Positions 8,492 to 18,911 of a stretch of DNA of 64,000 nucleotides are shown here, piece after piece. A program made the position numbers and the translations under genes. The stretch is taken from positions 186,001 to 250,000 of the forward strand of contig NW_006763307.1 in the NCBI RefSeq assembly GCF_000218685.1, read 5' to 3'. Source of the DNA: Serpula lacrymans var. lacrymans S7.9 (Eukaryota > Basidiomycota > Agaricomycetes > Boletales > Serpulaceae). The first letter of the stretch is position 1. Every line of letters starts with the position of its first letter. Below the pieces are notes generated by a model. It was not told where the DNA came from and searched no databases. It saw nothing but the letters and a program-made list of their open reading frames with translations.

Positions 8492-8553
8492 GAAACAATG
8501 GCCTGTTTGTTGGCATACGAGACAGATGGGGGCGTTGGTTCAGGATGTTTTAT

Positions 8554-8577
8554 TGTTGTTGTTGTTGTTGTTGTTGG
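8554..8577. repeat. Trinucleotide repeat (GTT/AAC)n
   Basis: A run of about eight TTG/AAC units inside the decayed gag; in the gag frame it encodes an Asn run. Confidence 0.8.
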
Positions 8578-9670
8578 GATATGTGTCATTGTTGTCCTTG
8601 TGAAAGGACTTGGTTTTGTCGTAGGGATCGTACCTTTGCGATTTGTATGATGACAAAGAGGTTGATTTGTAAGCCATGCTTTCGGTGATTGACTTTTGAA
8701 GTTGATCGAATTTGATGGTGGCAAAGTGTCGTAGATATAGCTCATAGTTTAATTCTCAGCGTTGAATGGTGTTTGATGATCTTTGTTCGATGTTGAATTC
8801 TAGGATGGCAGGAAAGTTTCGTTTAAAATCTTCCTGTTTCGCTAAAAAAGTATAATGTTCCTTCCAACATTGTGCGATTGGTACGTCAGAATATTGGTCT
8901 AGATATTGAGTATATCGATTCCATGCTTCGTACCAATCGGTAGCGTCCATGGAGCGTTCATTGGGAAATTGCAAAAGGTCGAGTGCGTGTAATTTTTGAT
9001 TTTGTTTATTATAGACCGTTACCTGTTTTAGGAAAGGTGTTTCCCGGTGAAGCTTTTTGGTAGAGGCGGTAGTAAAGAGTGTTAAAGGCACGTGAAAATT
9101 GAAGCAAGCAAGTTGTTCTATGAATGGATGAACACCATAATTAAAATCTGAAGTCAAAGGAGGAGGTAATTCATTGGCCATGGTGAATAAAATTCTAGAT
9201 ATTGGTTGCCCAGTGATCGCGGATGTATTGGGAACAGAGTTAGTGATAATGTCTTGTGCTTTTTGTTGTGAGTCAGGCGAGAATTGAGAGAACGCTGCAA
9301 TGAGATTAGTTAAGTTGGCATTGCTGGAGGCACTGATCGGGACCGTGGGATTTGTGGATATCTGATTTGTGGATCGGAGGATCGGATTGATAGTGCCTGA
9401 TGGATTGATAAGCGAGGAAATCGGTATGGATGGATAGTATGAGGTCGGGAAGAGGGAAGGGGGTGGATTGGAAAGAAGACAAGAAAGTGGGGGAAGAGTC
9501 GGAAGTGAGAATGGAGGAGGAGCGGGAGGAACAGATGGGGTTGTTTGTGTAGAAGAGCCGGAAGAAGGATTATCAATGTTATTTGTTGAGGAATTGATTG
9601 AGATACCGGGAGGTGGGTTGTTGATCAAAGACATGGCAAAGCGAGGTAGAAAAAATTCTTGGTGGATCAC

Positions 9671-10042
9671 GAAACGAAGGGAAAGGTGGGGAAAAAGAGG
9701 GAGAAAGCCAAAGAGATAGAAAACTCAATTCTTTGCTTTCTATATATGAGAATCCTTGAAGATATGCTTCTCTGCGACGTTGGCTTGAGAAGTGTCAGGT
9801 ATCACGTGCAGCTTACAAAGCCTCCACTCATGGGTCGCGACGTTCGCAGGCTCACGAGCTTATTTTGAGTCGCCATCCACTTGACCTATCACGTGACCTC
9901 CGTGGATTAATTGTGTTGGGAAAATTGCTCCAGTGCGACTGTCATTCGGATTAGACTTAATGGACAGTATGTTTAAAAATGATTCAAGAGGAGAAATAGA
10001 AGTAAGTACTCGAGCATTGGGTCATTGAATACTATCCTGATT
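9671..10042. other. Intergenic, no gene seen
   Basis: Upstream of the decayed gag and downstream of the array gene A. A TATATATGAG-like stretch near 9740 could have been the old element's promoter. Nothing else recognised. Confidence 0.5.
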
Positions 10043-10957
10043 CTAGGCCTTCGAAGTTAAGGCCAGTCTTCGCTGACCTTTGTCCAATCCCATTCTCTGA
10101 ATATAAGTTCAAACAGCAGCGTATGAAGGTGTAGTTGTAAGAAACTCACCAGTAATTCCTCCGGCCACTGGTACTCTTCAGAATCCCAGCCCCAATGAGA
10201 AGAAACGCTATCTATATACCACCCCGCTGGACCCTCCTTAATGCTCTCACAGGCCGCCTTGACAGACTCAGGTAACTGCATATCATGATACTTGGTTGGG
10301 TGATAATTCGTATACAGGCAGAACATCGGTATTTCTTCTTTCTTATTCCAGCATGACAGGACATAAAAACGTACACCGTGACGACGTTCAAGAAAGTTGC
10401 CAAGCGCGGCTTGTAACATCGCATTGATGTGGTCTGTGGTGTAGTACTCCCGGTACGAATCCATGTCAGCGTGTTCTTCTTTCTCTCCCTGCCCTCGTTT
10501 CAAGAGATAATCGAGTGCGACAAAACCATTATCATCCGCGTACTTCTCCATTTTAGAGAATGACGTTGGATAGCCCCAGCAAAGAATCGGGGGTTTCGCC
10601 ACCCGTTCCATTCGGGCATCTATACTTGGTATCAAGTCTGGATGAAGGTCATCGAGTTTACTAATCTTCTTTACAGCTCTCAGATTCTGACAGCAAGCTC
10701 CAGTCAATAAATTCATATCAAAAAAGAAAGTAATTCACATTTTTACCATGCCGTGGATGGAGAGCGTCAGGGAGACTTTGGTTTTCTGGATGGAGGCCAT
10801 CGGGTTTACCGACACTCTCAACGACTTCGAGATTCTGACAGCAAGCTCCAATCAGTAAATCAATAAACTCATATTAAAGAACAATATATCTCACATTTTC
10901 ACCATGATTTGGATGAAGGGCGTCAGGTAGACCATGACTGAGGTTCACCGGTGGCAT
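10043..10957 (-). CDS. Array gene A, intact member of an unrecognised family (249 aa)
   Basis: Four exons: 10895-10957, 10739-10834, 10150-10686, 10043-10096, all with GT-AG introns, giving 249 residues. Hallmarks shared with the copies at 13088, 17228, 20793 and 22210: LxxALHP near the start, PPIxCWGYP, HINAMLxA, SCW...MFCLYTNYHPT, PESVKAAC, SSHWxWD, and a tiny last exon starting (K/R)MGL. Product is soluble-looking and acidic in the middle; no catalytic motif or known domain is recognised. The first two exons repeat each other (LPDALHPNHGEN, LPDALHPRHGKN), a duplication the other copies lack. No stop or frameshift seen. Function unknown. Confidence 0.75.
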
Positions 10958-11656
10958 GCTAGGCTTAGGGCGGACAAAAGTCAACAAATGGATACGATGC
11001 AAATTGGATGTATACTGAGCGAGTCACGTTCAGGTGATTTCACTGACCCAGACAAACGGAAAATTGACGGAACTTATGATGATGATAACATAGGTCGTGG
11101 TATAGGTCGAGCTTTATATCCTAGGTTTGCCACAGATTCTTAGGCGTCGGACTCTAGTCGGACCGAAGATACTCGTGGCGGTTGACCGTGACATTGTGGG
11201 TGTTCAAGTTGTTGTCCATTCTGTAATATACTAGAACATGCGGTGATATCAAAGTGTCACGGAACAGCAGTCAAAAAGTAGTGCAATGGGTCACCATTTA
11301 GCCATTTAGATAAATGGATAACAACTTTCGGTGGTTCTCATTCAGAATAATGCAGGTGCGTAAGAATGTCTTCAGCCTTTGCTCTCTGGTCCTGGTCTTG
11401 TATTCGCTTATGGCTCAACAAATTCTGCTCATGTTCTCCGTTTATTCCAGATGGTCAATGGCATCGTGTGCACTGACACTGCACGGATAAGCGACGTGTG
11501 TTGTAATACAATCTGTCCAGAAACGGATTGCAGGCCAATGGCCTCAAGTCTGTGCCCCATTCTGTCGAGTTCTATCTGCTATTCATTGCAATTATAAAAG
11601 GCTCAAATATGCCCTATTACTTTTAGCATAATAACTTCTCTGTTGTAGGTTTCACT
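10958..11656. other. Intergenic promoter region between two divergent array genes
   Basis: Separates gene A (minus) from the nuclease-like gene (plus). TATAAAA at about 11593-11599 lies about 60 nt before the ATG at 11657 and is a plausible promoter element. No convincing ORF. Confidence 0.5.
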
Positions 11657-12453
11657 ATGGCGGCTTCAACATCTGGATCCAGTGGGAAGACACCCCTTAC
11701 AAAAGATGATGCTTTGGTTATTTGGGACGCAGTCTCGCCACATCTTACCCATGCTTTTAATACAGCAGATGGGCAATCGCTAGAATATCTATACTATGGA
11801 CTAGTTGACTTTGTATTTCAACATTGCGCACTCCAAGAGAACCAGAGGCTATACGAAGCACAAAAACAATTTCAACTCATTCTACACTCCCAATACCACC
11901 TTGCAATTGACCTCTCTAATCCAGATGTTGCATGTATGCTTTCGGAAATCTTAATGAATTAGACCATAACATAACTTATTTGCGTTGCTGTCCTGAAGCA
12001 CCTAGTGAACAATCTAGCGGTAGCCAGACTGCACTCAAACAAGACAATTCTGGTTGCCCCAAATTAGAAGATGAAAATGACGATGGAGACGATGAAGATG
12101 AAGATGGAGAAGAAGAAGATATCACCAGTAAGTTCTTGTTAAATGATTGCCCAATCACGCTAAATTCCATTGCTAGAATTCAGATTCCAGACTTTACTCT
12201 CATTGCTAGCTCGGGGCATGACGGAACGGATATTTTGATATGTGTTATTGAAGTGAAGCCGCACGGCAGGACCGCGGGATCAAAACGGCTACATTTTGTG
12301 AAATGCCAGCAACAACTACTGCGTCAAGCACAGGCAGCTTTTGATACCTACCCCTCACAGGACAGTGTCAATGTCTTCTGTGTTCTTGGTCGTTTCTGGA
12401 AGCTAGTTTATTTCAAGCGAGAGATTTTCAACGCGATGACTTGCTTCAGATGA
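11657..12453 (+). CDS. PD-(D/E)XK nuclease-like array gene, probably truncated at the C-terminus
   Basis: Exons 11657-11933 and 11999-12453 (intron GT-AG). The N-terminal region (SLEYLYYGLVDFVF) is followed by a strongly acidic linker (EDENDDGDDEDEDGEEED) and a core with IPDF, then VIEVKP, QAQAAFDTYP and FCVLGRFWKLVYFKRE. D...ExK...Q is the pattern of the PD-(D/E)XK nuclease superfamily; activity is inferred only. The paralogue at 18912-19978 continues about 60 residues further. Here a TGA at 12451-12453 stops the frame, yet the same frame continues to 12624 with similarity to the paralogue's end (ASRFYSFV against SPRFYPLL). It is either truncated or a young pseudogene. Confidence 0.6.
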
Positions 12454-12624
12454 CGAGGCGGAATACAAAACCGGTCCCTGTCAATCAGTCAGGCCTTTGA
12501 CAAGGCTAAACTTACAGGTCGTGCATCTCGTTTTTATTCATTTGTGCCTGGAGGGGGTCTCAGTACGAAGTTCAAGGATGAGATCACGCGGTGTGTAAAT
12601 GATTACGAAGTGCTTCATATCTAG
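12454..12624 (+). pseudogene. Untranslated remnant of the nuclease-like gene's C-terminus
   Basis: In frame with the preceding gene after its TGA, ending TAG at 12622-12624. The stretch ASRFYSFVPGG...KFKDEITRCVNDYE aligns by eye with the tail of the intact paralogue (PRFYPLLNKEG...LKLEIAVCLNQYK). Confidence 0.5.
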
Positions 12625-13087
12625 GAGCTGCAAGAGGGCGAAAATGTTTAATTGTACTTTGTATTGGTGGCATTTGTGGATCAGCGGCGAGGGGAGAGGA
12701 GAGAGCAATGTTTCGCAACACTCTCATCCCTTGCGTATATATAATCTCATGTTATTTTCCCTCTACTCTTCATGGTCGTGTCAATTGTTTTGTTACAATG
12801 CTTTACTAACTGATGAATTACCACTATCAAATTCTTTGTATCTTTCTGAAGTTCGAACGCCCTGGCTCGGGGTTGCAGCGGAAATCTCGTGTGATACGCT
12901 AAAGGAAAGAACTAATACATATGGTGGTAAAAAAAAACCATTATACTCAAGCTCTGTACTTACAACATGCAGATCATATAACATGTATAGATTAGTATAC
13001 AGACCAGCACACGAGGAAAACGCCGGAAAGCCTTCATGTCCCCCGTTTACGATCGACAAGTAACACTTAGGCTTAGGTCTTCAAACT
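12625..13087. other. Intergenic, no gene seen
   Basis: ORFs on both strands here carry no recognisable motif and no supporting splice structure. Confidence 0.4.
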
Positions 13088-14020
13088 TCAGGTTGACTTT
13101 AGTCGCAAGTTGTTCAATCCCATTTTCTGAGCAAGGGTTCAGAACGTGATACATAAAGGTGCAAAGCATCGCACTCACCAGTACGTTCGGCCACTGGGCA
13201 TATAGCATATCCCAATCCCAATTAAAAAGAGACTCCATCAACATACCACTTTGCTGGAACAGTCGCTATTTTTTCACATGCTAGCTTGACACTTTTAGGC
13301 CACTGCTCGGTCGGGTGATAGTTCGCACAGACAGAACATCATCGTATTTTCTCCTCTGGTCCAGCACGACACGGTAGTGAGACACAAAAAAGGCTTGAGT
13401 GAATGATCCACCTGGGCTTTGAGCATAGCGTTGATGTGACGTATGGCGTAAGATATCTTGCCTTCATCGACTTGGAGGATAGAATCGTCGTCGCCTTCTT
13501 CATCCCCTACCGACGTGACACTTTCGTCATCTTCGTCATCTTCACCGTCTCCACCTTCTGCATATCCTGCGTCCTCTGTGTCCTCTATTTCTTCTATGTC
13601 CTTTGTGCCTTCTATGTATTCAGTTAGTATACTTCCTGTGCCTTCTGCATCTTTTTTCAGGTTGGCCACCCCCCATGGTAAGCTTTACTTCCTCATCTTT
13701 TTGGACGACCACAGCAATTGGCTCTGGTTGTGTCTGGTTCTCCGGTCAAAGCCACGTCTAAACAATTATCTGAGGCATAACCCGCCATCTCCTGGTAGCG
13801 TATTGGATAACCCCAGCACAACACATAATTGGGGGTCCTGGCGGACCTCTTTACTCGGTACCAAGTCTGGATGAAGGTCATCAAATCCACCGTGATCTCC
13901 CAGATACTACATCTTATGCTGGTACCAGACGTCATGCATCAATAAACAAATCAATAAAATTGAATAACATGATGCTCACGTTTTCACCAAGGAAGGCCAG
14001 TATGGAGGGCATCAGCTAGC
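13088..14020 (-). pseudogene. Array gene B, decayed copy of the A/D family
   Basis: Recognisable pieces in order on the minus strand: an exon-1 relic (DALH, 13979-14020), GGFDDLHPDLVPSKE (about 13880), CWGYP, an acidic block (GGDGEDDEDDESVTS), HINAMLKAQ, SCW...MMFCL, WPNVL, and the last exon starting KMGLNNL with stop at 13088-13090. Frame is lost at least between LVPSKE and CWGYP and again just after MMFCL, where two bases are missing relative to copy D. It is not expected to give a full protein. Confidence 0.7.
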
Positions 14021-14504
14021 GCGCGATCCTGGACCATTTTAAGAAAACAAACACTGCGTTCAATGACACGAAGACACTCGATCAAGATAAAAGCAGTAAT
14101 TGACGCCCCTATCTCAGGCTAAATCCAACCCAGTTGGGCTCGATAAACAGCGACACCGTAGAAGACATCCTTTGAACACCATAGGAGTTAAATTTGAGAA
14201 CATAAATGAGACTCTAGCTAATGGCTTATAACCAGATTCCTGGGCATATGCAGCAAGATTTCAGAACTTGAGAGAGAGAGAAATATGGTACAGTTGTGTG
14301 GTGTATTGCAGGACGTGTGAGATTACAACCGCTATATGTTCTTCTGTAAATCCTGCCTGCTTTGCACCGGCAGGCACCCTCGGCCAACCACCTAGTCCCA
14401 TATACAGGTATTACCCAAGCAAACGGTGTAACCGAAATATATCACCGAATAAATGACGCGGCGTGGCTTTGGCGGGTACGACGACGACGAAAAGGCGGGG
14501 GAAA
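14021..14504. other. Intergenic, no gene seen
   Basis: Lies between decayed copy B and the 3' end of NOP10. No coding frame or repeat recognised. Confidence 0.4.
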
Positions 14505-14798
14505 TTACATGGGCTTGCTCGGGAGCTGAGTCAAGAGGACGCCATAGCGTTTTTTGATGGTGACACGGTGTCGCGAGAACTTGTCGTCTGGCGAGAACCG
14601 GGCTATTGCAGCTATGGGTAAGAGCACGATAATCAAAAGAATGCAAACAGACCAGGATGGGCAGATTTGGTGATGCGACCGCTGTCTGTGGTTTTCTGGA
14701 ATGGAAGTTAGCATAAAGCACGCGAAATAGAAGATAGAACGTACCTTGAGCGTATATGTTCTGTTACCGCTCTCGTCTGTGGTGTACATCAAATGCAT
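14505..14798 (-). CDS. NOP10: H/ACA ribonucleoprotein subunit Nop10 (64 aa)
   Basis: Three exons, 14745-14798, 14653-14695 and 14505-14602, give 64 residues, the usual Nop10 length. The protein starts [18 protein letters not shown], then [14 protein letters not shown], and ends [21 protein letters not shown]...[17 protein letters not shown] is the family hallmark. Nop10 is part of the nucleolar H/ACA complex (with dyskerin/Cbf5, Nhp2, Gar1) that makes pseudouridine in rRNA and, in many eukaryotes, supports telomerase RNA. It is divergently transcribed from the Sec14-like gene 179 bp away. It is easily missed because no single ORF covers it. A conserved housekeeping gene inside an accessory array. 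Confidence 0.93.
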   Translation of the reverse strand: MHLMYTTDESGNRTYTLKVRSIFYFACFMLTSIPENHRQRSHHQICPSWSVCILLIIVLLPIAAIARFSPDDKFSRHRVTIKKRYGVLLTQLPSKPM

Positions 14799-14977
14799 CG
14801 TAGCTAGCGTTGAGGTCGAGACGAACGACGGTGGCAAGAATGAATGAAAAAAAGGCAAGGTTCCCACAGTCTGATGATCTCGTCATGCACATTACGTGAT
14901 ACGATCCGCGCGGTCTGATCTGCATTTGCTGGCTTGGATGCGGACGTCCTCCTTGGTTCGGTGCGAGTACTAGTACG
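14799..14977. promoter_or_regulatory. Shared divergent promoter, NOP10 / Sec14-like
   Basis: 179 bp separate the two start codons, so both promoters must lie here or extend into the genes. No clear TATA box was identified. Confidence 0.5.
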
Positions 14978-16562
14978 ATGGGTAAAACTAGCCAGGCTCT
15001 CACTGCCCCCGTCCCAGAGACAACAGTCAAGCCTGTCTATGAATACACGCCAGAGCAAACAGCACAGATCGCTGCTCTCGCCGACGTACGCCTCTATCTT
15101 TTTTATTCCATCATTGACCATGCTGAACATGGGTATCTTCGCAGTACGCCCAGTCGCTCACCCTGCCCCCATCAGATCCATACCACAAATGGGAGCAACG
15201 CTGGCTTCATAGACCAGACACCGCGCCTCGCTATATGCGCGCTGCAAAATGGAAATACGATGATGCCATGCGCAGAATAAAAGCCACCCTCGAATGGCGA
15301 CGTGACTTTAAACCTGACATAATCGCCCCAGAGGACATCCGCATTGAGAGCGAGACTGGAAAGATGTCTGTATTGTGTGATGACAATGGAGGCGACGAAT
15401 GATCTGACGTTTTAATCGCGACGTCTAGCATCCTCAATGGTTTTGACAACGATGGCCGACCGATCATCTACATGCGTCCGGGGCGTGAAAACACAGAGAC
15501 AAGCCCACGGCAACTTCGTCATCTTGTCTGGTGGCTGTATGTTTTCTGTTACTCTGTCCTGCTAATTCACTCATCATTGCACGCAGCGAACGCGCGAAAG
15601 ATATCATGCCACCAGGCCAGGAATCGCTTGTCATCATTGTTGACTACAAGTCTACCACTCTCAGGACTAACCCTTCCATCTCTGTCGCGCGCAAGGTACG
15701 TGTTTAATTCTCTGACCCTCCCTTTCTATCACTTCATACCTAAATACTAATCACATTAAACCAGGTTTTAACAATCCTCCAACAACACTACGTCGAAACC
15801 CTTGGCCGCGCTATCGTCGTCAACCTCCCCACCCTTTTAAGCTTCTTCTACAAGGGCATTTCTCCCTTTTTGGACCCTGTTACGCGAGACAAGGTGGGTA
15901 ATATTTTTTCTGTTTTATGCCTGATTCTGTGGGGCGTGAATGGCGTACTTTCTTTCCGCTTTTTGTGGGGTAATGGTATTGTGTACTGTACTGCACCTTA
16001 TCCCATCACCTCCATCTATTACCAATAGTTTACACCACCGCTAACTCTCCCATCATTGTTCACCGTGGAATAAAACGTTGCAGATGCGTTTCAACCCCGA
16101 CTTGTTCCAGCTCATCCCACGCGAACAACTGGACGCTGATTTTGGCGGAGAGTACGAGTTTGAGTTTGAGCCTGAGGCGTATTGGGAACAGATTGTAAAG
16201 TAGGCTGACTTTTATCTTGTCTTCTTTTTAACCTCACTCTCTCTTGTGCCATCCCTCATAGACACTGCGGCATCGCTCCAGATGGCACACGCCTTCCAGG
16301 CTACTTTGACGGACCAAACGGCAGTTCAGAGCACGGTTCCATCGACGCAGACGACCAATCACCCAACTCTGAGACCGAGGAGTCAGACTCGCAGGGCGCG
16401 CCTATACCCGTGCCTCCTCCAGCTCAAGATCATGCCGAAGAACATGAGCAGGAGCAAAAAGACGGCGGTGAACGGGGTGTGGAAAGTGCTGCTGCATTGC
16501 TGCATGAATCCAAAGCCGACGAATCTGTTCCAGACGCAGATCCTATACCTGTCACTGTTTGA
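14978..16562 (+). CDS. Sec14-like CRAL-TRIO lipid-transfer protein (about 363 aa)
   Basis: Seven exons from ATG 14978 to TGA 16560-16562, joined at GT-AG sites. One is a 63-nt intron after ETGK that otherwise looks like a break. The N-terminal CRAL-TRIO-N helix region (YMRAAKWKYDDAMRRIKATLEWRR) precedes the lipid-binding CRAL-TRIO domain (NGFDNDGRPIIYMRPGREN, VIIVDYKSTTLRTNPS, LPTLLSFFYKGISPFLDP, FGGEYEFEFEPEAYW). The tail is acidic and low in complexity. Family members move phosphatidylinositol or other lipids between membranes. A diverged copy of the last exons lies at 18266-18614. Confidence 0.9.
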
Positions 16563-17227
16563 TGGCAGTTTCTAAACGCGCGGAAACCGGTCGGAACCGT
16601 GGAGAAGCGTTGAAGTGGGAGGCGTTAGATGCCTGTTATGTCTATTATGAAGTGTCGCGAGAGAAAAGCAAAAAAAACAAAATAGAGAAGAGATAAGAGA
16701 TAAGAGACGAGTTGCTTGAGTAGATACTACTATTTTTTATTGACCCGCCAGGGACCAGAGACTGGTCCGCTTCTCATTCTTTACCATAGTAGAGCTTTGA
16801 GACTAATTTGTTATATCTTGTCATCCATGCTCATCTTCATAGCAATATGTCCTGCGCATTTTCTGAGATACCTCGAACTTGGTCTTCAGTTCTCAGGTTC
16901 CAGGACGCGAACTTGCATTGAGCTGGACCTGCCGATGAGAGTTCACTAATTTTGGGGCTGGAGTGGATTTTGCCTGACATCTGAGATAGGGGTGTCGGTT
17001 ACTGCTTTTAGTATACGGCCAAGTCGTGCCTTCTCAAGTTGGGTCGATGTTTGTTTTCTTCTTCGCTGGAGCACTTGAACGCCCACAATGACAATGTTGT
17101 CACAACTACCACATGTACAGGTCCGACTCAGAGGCAGCACCTCATAAGATAGTAGGATCGTGCTGGACCAGAAACAACGAAATTTCGCCAGTATCATTCA
17201 ATAACGCGGTCCTCAGCGACGCCCACT
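16563..17227. other. Intergenic with a duplicated block upstream of array copy C
   Basis: About 17045-17195 closely matches about 22040-22175 (for example CGCCCACAATGACAATGTTG in both). These blocks precede array copies C and E respectively, so promoter DNA was duplicated with the genes. No gene recognised. Confidence 0.6.
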
Positions 17228-18129
17228 ATGTCATCTGAATACGCAACTCTACCCAAAGCTCTCCATCCACGTCTTGGTTACGATGTGAGCGTTCCCAACG
17301 GCCCCCTCCTGTGGATTTATTGATGATGAGTCTGGCGTCAGAACGAGAAAGCTTTGGAAGATATTGATGGATTTGATGACCTCCATCCAGGCTTTATACC
17401 GAGCAAAGAGGCTCGAACAGGACGTGCGCCAAAACCACCGATTATGTGTTGGGGCTATCCTTTTAGCTTTGAGAAGATGGAGAATTATGCGTTGGACAAT
17501 GGTTTTGAAGGGGTTTTGACTGGAGAAGCAGACGAGGAAGAAGACTTACAAGACGCAGAATGCACACTGGCCAGAAGACATGGAATGCACAGAGGACGCA
17601 GAGAATATAGCGGACGTGAAGGATGTGAAAGATGTAGAAGAAGATGACTTGGACGACGACTCAGACTACGACTCGCCGAATGACAACTCGGATGACGACT
17701 CTCAGAGTGGACTCGATAAAAAATAAATATCTTATACCATACATCACATCAACACTATGCTCAAAGCCGAGCTGGATGAACCTTTCAAATCTCTTTTTTA
17801 TTTCAGTACCATATCATGCTGGAGCGAAGGGGTGCCGACGGCGACGTTCTGTCTGTATACGAACCATCACCCGACGGAGTGTTACGGTGCGCCTGAGAGT
17901 GTCAAGTTAGCATGCAAAAATATCGCGACCGGTCCAGCGATGTGGTATGTCGACGAAGTTTCTTCTCATTGGGATTGGGAATTACGAAACACCCAGTAGC
18001 CAGATATACAGGTGAGTGTAATACATTTGCCCACTTACGCATCATTTCTTAACACTTCCTCCTTATAATTAGAAAATGGGATTGAATAACTTGCGGGTAA
18101 GGTTAGCCAGAAACTCCAAGTACGCCTGA
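17228..18129 (+). pseudogene. Array gene C, decayed copy of the A/D family
   Basis: Exon 1 (17228-17284, MSSEYATLPKALHPRLGYD) and the following GT-AG intron match copy D exactly in structure. Exon 2 from 17342 reads NEKALEDIDGFDDLHPGFIP ... CWGYP, then loses frame near 17565, continues as an acidic stretch in the next frame and meets a TAA around 17725. HINTMLKAE, SCWSEG, CLYTNHHPTE and SSHWDWE follow. A TAG then replaces the Trp codon of QWPD (about 17996), probably TGG to TAG. The last exon (KMGLNNL...) is intact. Two stops and one frameshift mark it as dead. Confidence 0.75.
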
Positions 18130-18265
18130 TGGAACGGACCACTGTTCAGTCTGTCGATGTTCTCATTTGCAAGAAGATTTTTGTATAAAACGTCGACAGC
18201 CTATTGTGCTTGTTGATTTATATAAAATGAAAACTCGCCATCCATCATACTCCTTTAGTACTTCA

Positions 18266-18614
18266 GTGACCGAATATGAGTTTGAGCCTGGGATGTGTTG
18301 GGAACAAAGTATAAAGTAGGTTGTTTTTTGTTTTTTGTTTTTTGTTTTGTAGTTTCCATTATTTCTGTTTATTTTTGAGCCTCACTGACTCTCCTATCCC
18401 CCCTCACAGACATTGCGGAATCACTCCAGATGGCACACACCTTCCAGGCTACTTTGACGGACCAAACAACAGCCCGGAGCGCGGTTTTGTCGATGCAGAC
18501 GATAAGTCTACCAATTCTGATACTGTGTCAGACTCGCAGAGCGTGCCTAAATACCCTTACCTCCAGTTTGGGATCATGCCGAAGAACAAGAACAGGAGCA
18601 GGGAAATGTCTTAA
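18266..18614 (+). pseudogene. Duplicated 3' end of the Sec14-like gene
   Basis: Fragment resembling the last two exons of the gene at 14978-16562: TEYEFEPGMCWEQ, a GT-AG intron with a T-rich stretch, then HCGITPDGTHLPGYFDGPNN and an acidic tail. There is no promoter and no 5' part, so it is a partial copy brought in by segmental duplication. Confidence 0.75.
18322..18350. repeat. (GTTTTTT)n simple repeat
   Basis: About four GTTTTTT-like units in the intron of the duplicated Sec14 fragment. Confidence 0.7.
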
Positions 18615-18911
18615 CGCTGTTTTTGAGACACCGTCGACTTGCTCAGGATGCGAACAATATATATATCGCATAAGAGTTCTCTTGATACTTTTCCAGTGGT
18701 CCTTCGATGTGAGTCGCTGTCAGCAGAATTTCCCGAGTTGGGATTCTCTGAAATTATAGTGACCAGATAGACAACAAATTTGAACAATATATTTCGAGGT
18801 CTGGCCTTGGCATGGCTGATAGTCAAATATACGCTAATGTGACATCAAGTGCGGGCCTCTTCTGTACAACTACATTTAAACATTTATGTCCCATAGATTT
18901 GCGGTATTGTA

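Larger units (their letters stand above)
8487..9670 (-). pseudogene. Decayed gag of an older (DIRS-like?) retroelement, interrupted by the chromovirus
   Basis: From 9670 (likely Met nearer 9634) an open frame runs to TGA at 8756-8758. The low-complexity Pro/Ser/Asn N-terminus precedes a conserved-looking block (DWYEAWNRYTQYLDQY ... WKEHYTFLAKQEDF ... FPAILEFNIEQRS) that I associate with gag-like proteins of basidiomycete tyrosine-recombinase retroelements. The same frame continues past that TGA through an Asn run to a second TGA (8540-8542). It then enters a zinc knuckle, CLVCQQTGHCFGQC, whose last codons lie across the LTR element at 450. So the old gag has two in-frame TGA codons plus an 8-kb insertion. 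Length and frame otherwise look preserved, so decay is recent. Confidence 0.65.

Noticed and set aside
12132..12180. Strong-looking donor GTAAGT in the nuclease-like gene with an acceptor 49 nt later
   Set aside because: Splicing it out would break the frame into the IPDF core, while reading through keeps the frame.
14505..14867. A 120-codon continuous ORF over NOP10
   Set aside because: It reads through two clean introns. The spliced 64-residue product matches Nop10 in full, so the long ORF is an artefact.
15381..15443. Stop codon apparently breaking the Sec14-like gene
   Set aside because: A 63-nt GT-AG intron removes it and restores ETGK-IILNGFDNDGRPI, so the gene is intact.
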